Shown: piece after piece, positions 58,937-64,000 of the stretch
Numbering within the stretch: the stretch's first letter is position 1
How the letters are laid out: each line of letters begins with the position of its first letter
Assembly (NCBI RefSeq): GCF_001984105.1
Contig: NZ_MTQM01000003.1
Coordinates: 1 to 64,000, forward strand
DNA: 64,000 nt
Reading direction: 5' to 3'
DNA from: Microbacterium sp. CSI-V
GTDB taxonomy: Bacteria; Actinomycetota; Actinomycetes; Actinomycetales; Microbacteriaceae
Program-made: the position numbers and the translations under genes
The notes under the pieces: generated by a model
What the model was told of the DNA's origin: nothing
The model's input: only the letters and a program-made list of their open reading frames with translations
Databases searched by the model: none

Positions 58937-58941
58937 CGGAC
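58937..58941. repeat. Target site duplication, right
   Basis: CGGAC directly after the right transposon end, identical to 31059-31063. Confidence 0.92.
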
Positions 58942-59171
58942 ACGCCAATGAGAAATCAGGGCTTGCCTACTTGGCACCTACTTGACAACTGTGTTACGCT
59001 CGCCTGCGTTCGAAGATAAGCGGAGCGAGCGAATCCCAGCAGCAAGAGAGATAGAAGCGAGACGCCTCCCAGACGTTCAAGGGTCGCCAGGTTCACGCCA
59101 ACTCGCTGCATACCTCGCATCCGCCAGACGCAAGGTCTCTCCCGGGCTCCACTGAGCCGGGGGTCTCGCGG
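58942..59171. other. Noncoding region next to the insertion, with a hairpin
   Basis: 230 bp without a supported gene. TTGACA at 58982-58987 on the + strand could be a -35, but the matching -10 (TGCGTT) is poor. CCCGGGCTC (59141-59149) pairs with GAGCCGGGG (59154-59162) with one mismatch and lies 10 bp behind the stop of the - strand gene at 59172, so it is a probable terminator for that gene. The region could hold a small RNA or a cis site. Confidence 0.45.
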
Positions 59172-59687
59172 CTACTTCTCGGAGCGGCGCTGCTGCCAGA
59201 TCTCCGACATGATCTCGCCCTGTCGACGGGCGGCTGTCGGGTCGACGCCCCGAGCGCGCGGCGGTGCCGGCGGGAACGGCTGCCCGTCGTTGAACTCCCG
59301 CTCGAGCCGACCGGCTTCCGCCTCGAGGAGCTCAGCGGCCAGCGCCGACACCGATGCGGCGGCCGGCTGCTCGGCGCGAGTTCCCACCCACGAGGACACG
59401 AATCGCTCGTGCACGGTGAGGGGGATGTAGTACGTGTGGCTCTCGCCGTCGACGCCTCGAGCGCGCGGGCCGAGGGGTGCGGCCGCGATCGAGAACGGCT
59501 GCCCGTCGTTGAACTCGCGCTCGCGCCGGGCGGCCTCCGTCTCGAGCACGGATGCCACCACGGCGCTCAGCGTCGGGTGTTCGCGAGTCGCCCACCATGC
59601 GGCCTTCAGGCGCGCGTGTAGGCCCTTGGGCAGGTAGTAGGTCTTGCCGGCTTTGGCAGCGGTTTGGGGGGAGCCATTGGCGGGCAT
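59172..59687 (-). CDS. ParB-like centromere-binding protein, tandem-duplicated domain, 171 aa
   Basis: ATG at 59687 after GCAAGGAGGCCGTGCGCGG. Residues 17-80 and 86-149 are two copies of one unit: YYLPKGLHARLKAAWWATRE and YYIPLTVHERFVSSWVGTRA, each ending in REREFNDGQPF or LEREFNDGQPF, then RARGVD. The unit resembles the small ParB-type proteins of actinobacterial plasmids, which normally have one such unit ending with NDGQPF or similar and sit next to parA. No parA is in the window. Probable role: partition or control of the transfer operon. Confidence 0.72.
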   Translation of the reverse strand: MPANGSPQTAAKAGKTYYLPKGLHARLKAAWWATREHPTLSAVVASVLETEAARREREFNDGQPFSIAAAPLGPRARGVDGESHTYYIPLTVHERFVSSWVGTRAEQPAAASVSALAAELLEAEAGRLEREFNDGQPFPPAPPRARGVDPTAARRQGEIMSEIWQQRRSEK

Positions 59688-59849
59688 CCGCGCACGGCCT
59701 CCTTGCAGGGAGTCTGGAATTTTCGGATGGACGGATCGGGTTTCGTCTTTTTTCCGTGGGGGATCACCAGGATACCGAGCCGACCGCGGATCCCTATGAA
59801 TCCGCGGCCGGTGGGGCTGTCGCCTCGATAATTCGAGACCCTCGAACCT
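59688..59849 (-). promoter_or_regulatory. Intergenic control region upstream of the ParB-like gene
   Basis: Between the peptidoglycan hydrolase and the ParB-like gene. On the - strand it has AAAAAAGACGAAACCCGATCC, then GTCCATCC; nearly the same word (AAAAAGACGAAACCGGCT then GTCCGATC) lies at the end of the FtsK/TraB-like gene (28500-28518), next to the second shared motif. Suggests a related control element. Confidence 0.4.
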
Positions 59850-61025
59850 CTACGAAGAGGGGAAATTCAAGGGGGTGTCGGGCTGCCGGATCTCGACGTG
59901 GAAGTGGTTGCAGCCGTCGGGGAACTGGATGAAGTTCGACAGCATCAGGCTGACGCCGTGATCGGCCCGGCAGTCGGACTGTCCGAGGCCGGCCAGGCCC
60001 GCCGGCATGTACGGGTTGAGCAGCTGAGCGAGCTTGAGGGAGTTCGAGTCCCATCCGGTGACGCCTCGCCCGTTGAGGACGCTGAAGTCCACGGCCTGGC
60101 CCTTCCAGTGGTACGAGCGGGTGCCGGCGCCGGGGGTCTCTCCGGTGCAGCGGCGGTTGAGCGAGCTCACGGTGACGGTGTCGAAGTGCTGCAGGGTGAA
60201 GGTGATGATCTGCAGCACGCCGACGTCGATGCGGCAGTCCTGGGACGCGGTGCCGGCGGCCATGTCGCGGATCTGCTGCTCGTGTGCTCCGTAGACGCTG
60301 AGACGGCCGCTGTCGATCGCGGCGACGAGGCCTTGGGCGAGCTGCCTCGCGTCGCCGCCGATGCCGGCGCCGTCGCAGACGATCGAGCCGGACATGCTGT
60401 TGATGATCGTCTCGGCTGCGCCCTCCCACTGGTCGTAAGCGTCGGGGAACGCGCTCACCTGGACCTCCTGGGCCGCCTCTCCGGGGCGCATCGTGTCCCA
60501 GCCCTTGACGTCGAGCAGGCCACGAGGAGATCCGTGGTTGGGGCCCTTGGGGCCGCCGAAGAACGCGCGGATCGCGTAGTCGGCATCCATGCGCTCTTCG
60601 ACGCTCCCCCACCCGGCGCGCTGCTGGAACAGGTTGAGCGAGTCGTGGTCGCTGCCGACGCCCTCGTGCGGGTAGTCGAGCGAGGCGGGGACGGTGGAGT
60701 TGGCGAGCATCCACAGCTTCGACTCCTGCAGGGCGGTCATCAGTGCGACCTTGAGGCCGGCGGCGGAGACGCCGGCCTGCGTGCCGACGGTGATGATCTT
60801 CGCGGCGTTGGCCAGCTGCTTCTCGTCGAGGGCGAGGGAGTCGCCGCCGCTGGTGGTGACGGTCAGGGCGGTGCCTGCGTCGCCGACCGTGCAGGCGCCG
60901 CCGCCGGCGTTCGCGGAGGCGGCCTGCCCGCCGATGATGGCGAGCAGGCCGAATGCGACTCCGCCGATCAGGACCGCGGGGACGAGGATGGCGGCCGCGA
61001 TGATCGTGAGGATGCGGGGGTTCAT
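59850..61025 (-). CDS. Two-domain peptidoglycan hydrolase of the transfer system, 391 aa
   Basis: An N-terminal signal anchor (IIAAAILVPAVLIGGVAFGL) is followed by a transglycosylase-like domain (about 70-190): VALMTALQESKLWML with probable catalytic Glu101, and DSLNLFQQRAGWGS. The C-terminal domain (about 290-385) has YHWKGQAVDFS and CNHFHVEI, the zinc-ligand pattern of M15/VanY-type peptidases. VirB1-like hydrolases open the wall for type IV secretion. The ATG at 61025 overlaps the upstream stop (TGATG). Confidence 0.8.
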   Translation of the reverse strand: MNPRILTIIAAAILVPAVLIGGVAFGLLAIIGGQAASANAGGGACTVGDAGTALTVTTSGGDSLALDEKQLANAAKIITVGTQAGVSAAGLKVALMTALQESKLWMLANSTVPASLDYPHEGVGSDHDSLNLFQQRAGWGSVEERMDADYAIRAFFGGPKGPNHGSPRGLLDVKGWDTMRPGEAAQEVQVSAFPDAYDQWEGAAETIINSMSGSIVCDGAGIGGDARQLAQGLVAAIDSGRLSVYGAHEQQIRDMAAGTASQDCRIDVGVLQIITFTLQHFDTVTVSSLNRRCTGETPGAGTRSYHWKGQAVDFSVLNGRGVTGWDSNSLKLAQLLNPYMPAGLAGLGQSDCRADHGVSLMLSNFIQFPDGCNHFHVEIRQPDTPLNFPSS

Positions 61026-63022
61026 CAGGCGGCCCTCGCGTCGGCGAGCCGGGCGCGGAAGGCCTCACTGCGGGCGGTGCGGGCGGGGTCCGGTGCCATC
61101 CCGCTCACGTCATACACACCGTTCACCTCTGGGGCGGGGCGCAGGATGTGGCCGTTGCCGGACTCGTCGACGACGATCCGGCGGGGCGGGACGACGAAGG
61201 TAGCCGGCTGCGCGGGCTGGCTCTGCGGGTGCGGCTTGGGGCCGGCGATAGAGCTCAGGGCCCTGCCGCCGGCCTTCGACGCGACACGGCCGCCGACCTC
61301 GAGCGCCGCGGCGCCGACCAGGCCGGGGACGCCGCCGGCGGCGCCCTTCGCGAGCCTGGTGGCCGTGAACGCGACATCCGCGGTCTTGCCGACCTTCCCG
61401 GCGCCCAGGGCGCGGGGCGCGCCGCCGGAGCTGCCGGAGGGCAGCGGTGCCGGGGCGGGGCCGCCGCCGGTGGGCGGCGGGGTCATCGGGGCCATGGGCG
61501 TGACGGGTCCGCCGGTGTTCGCGCCGCCGGGGCCGAAGAAGTTGATCGAGCGGCCGTCGATGGCGGTCGAGTTGTCGGGGCGGCGCAGCGCGGCCGCGGC
61601 GACCGTGGCACCCATCGACATGATCGCGAGGGCCTTGGTGCCGTCGCGCTGGCTGCCGCTGCTACCGTTCGAGAGGCCGGCGCGGGAGAGGTGGTCGGCG
61701 AGGCTCTGCCCGGCCTTCTTCGCGCGGATCTTCGCACGGATGAGCATCACGATCAGGACGAGCAGGAAGATGCTGGCGAGCATCATCACAGCGACGATCT
61801 GGACCCCCATGGCGTTGAGGCCGGTGAGGAACGCGACCATGAGCCGCAGCGAGGCGGCCATCAGAACGATCAGGAAGACGATCGTCGCGGCGCCGACGAG
61901 CATGCCACCCAGCGAGCTCCACAGGGCGTGCCGGTTCACCGGGAGGATGCCCCAGTAGACGTTCCACATCGTCTTCAGGGCGTCGAAGAGGGTCTTGATC
62001 GCGGTGCTGAAGAACAGGACCAGCAGCGCGAGAGGGAAGCCGAAGATGACCATGCCGCCGGGGGCGATCATGAGCGCCGAGATCACCTGCCCGAAGTTCG
62101 GGTGTTCGACGAAGTTCTTCGCCGACTCGTCGCAGCTGCTGACGGCGTCGCGGACGTCGTTGCCGTTGCTGATGACCGGGGCCTTGGTGAGCATGGTCTC
62201 GTCGAACTTCGCCGCGCACTCGCCCTGCAGGGTGTGGCCGAAGGTGAGCGCCTGCGCGGGGATCTTCACGAACACGTCGACGAGCTGCATGCTGACGGTC
62301 TCGGAGAGCACGTCCTCGGTGTTGAAGTCGACCGTGTCGAGGTCGTCGACCGCGACGGCCGCGGCGAGGGTGTTGCCCCAGCTGCGGGCGGTGTCGAGCG
62401 CGCCGCCGGCACCGGTGAGGGTCGCGACGGGGTTGGCGAGCATCCCGACCGCGAGGAAGGCGAGGAAGGCGGAGATCAGCATCTCGACCCACCCGGAGGC
62501 GACCTTCTTGCCGGTGAGGATCGCGAGGCCCGCGATGCCGGCGGTGATCGACAGGGCGAACGGAATCCAGTTCAGCCGGCCGAGGGCGCTCTGCAGCAGC
62601 TCGGCGAGGGCGTTGAACGGGACGGTGAGCAGCTGCAGCCACTCGAAGCTGATCACCCAGTTGCACAGCCAGATCATCCACGCGAAGGCGCCGATGTGGC
62701 CGGTCCAGATGAAGTCGAGCGGGGCGGTGACGATCGCCTTCCCGAAGTCGAACACTCCCCCGCGGTCCAGGGGCAGCACGATGTAGTTCGCGAGCGGGAT
62801 GCCGGCGCTGTCGTGGATGGAGCCGCCGGGCAGGAACGGCGCGACGATGCCGCTGCCGCCGTCAGCGGCGTGTGCGGCGACGTTGCCGAAGATCATCAGC
62901 AGCAGGTCGAGGGAGAGCACGGTGAGGATGCGCCGCCACCACTTGTGCTCGGCGAACCAGACCCGCGACGACCACAGCAGCCGGGAGACGAGATCGAGCG
63001 AGGACAGCGCGTATCGGATCAT
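61025..63022 (-). CDS. VirB6/TrbL-like T4SS membrane protein, 665 aa
   Basis: Possible signal peptide, then about seven to eight hydrophobic segments between residues 70 and 440 (WIPFALSITAGIAGLAIL, MLISAFLAFLAVGMLANP, MVIFGFPLALLVLFFSTAI, VGAATIVFLIVLMAASLRLM, VAVMMLASIFLLVLIVMLIR). A long disordered tail rich in G, P and A (TPPPTGGGPAPAPLPSGSSG) ends it. This architecture is that of actinobacterial VirB6/TrbL-like channel proteins. It overlaps the VirB4 gene by four bases. Confidence 0.82.
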   Translation of the reverse strand: MIRYALSSLDLVSRLLWSSRVWFAEHKWWRRILTVLSLDLLLMIFGNVAAHAADGGSGIVAPFLPGGSIHDSAGIPLANYIVLPLDRGGVFDFGKAIVTAPLDFIWTGHIGAFAWMIWLCNWVISFEWLQLLTVPFNALAELLQSALGRLNWIPFALSITAGIAGLAILTGKKVASGWVEMLISAFLAFLAVGMLANPVATLTGAGGALDTARSWGNTLAAAVAVDDLDTVDFNTEDVLSETVSMQLVDVFVKIPAQALTFGHTLQGECAAKFDETMLTKAPVISNGNDVRDAVSSCDESAKNFVEHPNFGQVISALMIAPGGMVIFGFPLALLVLFFSTAIKTLFDALKTMWNVYWGILPVNRHALWSSLGGMLVGAATIVFLIVLMAASLRLMVAFLTGLNAMGVQIVAVMMLASIFLLVLIVMLIRAKIRAKKAGQSLADHLSRAGLSNGSSGSQRDGTKALAIMSMGATVAAAALRRPDNSTAIDGRSINFFGPGGANTGGPVTPMAPMTPPPTGGGPAPAPLPSGSSGGAPRALGAGKVGKTADVAFTATRLAKGAAGGVPGLVGAAALEVGGRVASKAGGRALSSIAGPKPHPQSQPAQPATFVVPPRRIVVDESGNGHILRPAPEVNGVYDVSGMAPDPARTARSEAFRARLADARAA

Positions 63023-64000
63023 GCTGCTACCGCCTCGCTCGGGGTCGAGAGGACAGCGGCGCGGCGCTCGGGGTTCTCGGGGAGCGTCTTCTGGAAGATG
63101 CCCATCCGGCCGGCGACGTCGAGCATGAGGCCCTCACCGCGGCGGTGCGGGGGCACCTTGCCGGTCGAGGGGTCCAGCGGGCTCAGGTTCTTGGTGACCA
63201 GGTCGAGCATGGCCTCGTCGTTCTCGAGGCCGTCGGAGAACCAGTGCAGGGCGCGACGGGCGAGGTTCCGGTCGCGCTGGCGCATCAGGTAGCGGGTGGC
63301 GATCAGGCCGCGAGCCCGCTCGTCTCCGAAGTCCTCGGGGTCGTGGGAGCCGACGGCGGCGAAGGCGTTGTGCTTGCGGTCGTCGCGGTAGAAGTCGGTG
63401 AGCTCGGCGGCGCCCTCGGGGCTGGCGGTGATGGCGTGGCACTCGTCGAAGAACGCGCCGGTGAGGGTGGTCTTGTCGCGGAAGCACAGCTGCTTCACGA
63501 CGGCGGTGAGCATCGCGTAGACGGCGCGACCGAACCGCTTCTCAATCGGCATCTCGTTGAACAGGTGCTTCTGCTCGAGCTCCATCTTCTTCGGCAGCGT
63601 CAGGCCGGCGGTGAGGAACACGATGCCGGTGGCGCGGGTGTCGACCGGGGGCAGGGCGTCGTTGAAGAGCACCTCGCCGATGTCCTTGCTGGCGATGACC
63701 TTGATGAGCATGCGCAGCTCGTTGGCCTCGGGAGAGCCCGACAGGTCGCGCTCGAGGTGCTGCAGCAGCTTGCGGGTGCTGGTGATGCCGTGGCTGGCGA
63801 GGTACTCGCCCTCGAGGAGGCTGGACAGGAACACGCCCTGCTCGCTGAGCACGGGGATGCCGAGCATGGCCGCGAACAGGCTCTGCAGGATGCGGGCGCC
63901 CTGGCGGGGTCCGAACATGAGCAGCGGGTCGATGTTCCACTCGGGACGGACCACGGTGCCGTCCTCGTCTTCGAACTCGAGCAGGTTCGCGATGACGGTG
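63019..64000 (-). CDS. VirB4-like T4SS ATPase, C-terminal part (cut by window edge)
   Basis: Open at its 5' end at 64000; about 327 residues are inside. Walker B and switch: TLTGAFFDECHAITASPEGA, and RDDRKHNAFAAVGSHDPEDF resembles the SQxxxD switch region of VirB4/TraC ATPases. A Walker A motif must lie outside the window. It powers T4SS assembly and is the first gene of the - strand order VirB4, VirB6, hydrolase, ParB-like. Confidence 0.85.
   Translation of the reverse strand, partial: TVIANLLEFEDEDGTVVRPEWNIDPLLMFGPRQGARILQSLFAAMLGIPVLSEQGVFLSSLLEGEYLASHGITSTRKLLQHLERDLSGSPEANELRMLIKVIASKDIGEVLFNDALPPVDTRATGIVFLTAGLTLPKKMELEQKHLFNEMPIEKRFGRAVYAMLTAVVKQLCFRDKTTLTGAFFDECHAITASPEGAAELTDFYRDDRKHNAFAAVGSHDPEDFGDERARGLIATRYLMRQRDRNLARRALHWFSDGLENDEAMLDLVTKNLSPLDPSTGKVPPHRRGEGLMLDVAGRMGIFQKTLPENPERRAAVLSTPSEAVAA

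Noticed and set aside
1-64000. tRNA, rRNA, replication origin or integrase
   Set aside because: No cloverleaf-like segment, rRNA sequence, Rep protein or integrase signature was seen, so plasmid versus integrated element cannot be decided from this window.

Overview
The window is high-GC DNA with actinobacterial gene types (DUF4192, DUF3846, ParB-like centromere proteins, UmuDC, TraB/FtsK-like and VirB4/VirB6-like transfer proteins). It is best read as part of a large conjugative plasmid or integrative conjugative element from a Microbacteriaceae-like host; the genus is an inference. No replication gene, relaxase, tRNA, rRNA or CRISPR array was seen.

Left arm (1-24.9 kb, mostly + strand). 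This is an accessory array of small, mostly unknown genes. Its hallmark is one promoter module repeated 13 times in the same orientation: a -35 (usually TTGACA), a 17-bp spacer, an invariant TATATT -10, and a 13-bp element GTCAAGTCAACTA at the expected transcript start. Most copies sit just upstream of a strong ribosome binding site and follow a hairpin terminator, so many genes are isolated expression cassettes. Recognisable products are DUF4192, a DprA-like protein, a PI3/4-kinase-like protein, a one-protein type IIL (MmeI-like) restriction-modification enzyme, a frameshifted membrane-anchored HNH nuclease, UmuD/UmuC, a DUF3560-like protein, an AbiEi/AbiEii type IV toxin-antitoxin pair and DUF3846. 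The content resembles the anti-defence and establishment genes of conjugative leading regions.

Transfer arm (24.9-31.06 kb and 58.94-64 kb, - strand). It contains a VirB4-like ATPase (cut by the window edge), a VirB6/TrbL-like channel protein, a two-domain peptidoglycan hydrolase, a tandem-duplicated ParB-type protein, an FtsK/TraB-like ATPase and a tail of small membrane proteins. A second conserved motif of about 30 bp lies in front of three - strand units (10.26, 28.47 and 31.03 kb).

Tn7-like transposon (31064-58936). A complete element of 27,873 bp interrupts the transfer arm. It has 33-bp perfect terminal inverted repeats, a CGGAC target duplication on both sides, extra 31-bp internal repeats, and tnsA-tnsB-tnsC-tniQ at its right end. 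Its cargo is a monovalent-cation island: kdpFABC with kdpDE, two TrkH/KtrB-type subunits (one beside a KtrA/TrkA subunit), and an NhaA Na+/H+ antiporter. It also carries two TetR-plus-ABC exporter operons, a broken alpha/beta hydrolase, and an unknown operon at the left end whose proteins have paralogs within the element. The insertion sits exactly in the third copy of the transfer-arm promoter motif, which the target duplication restores.
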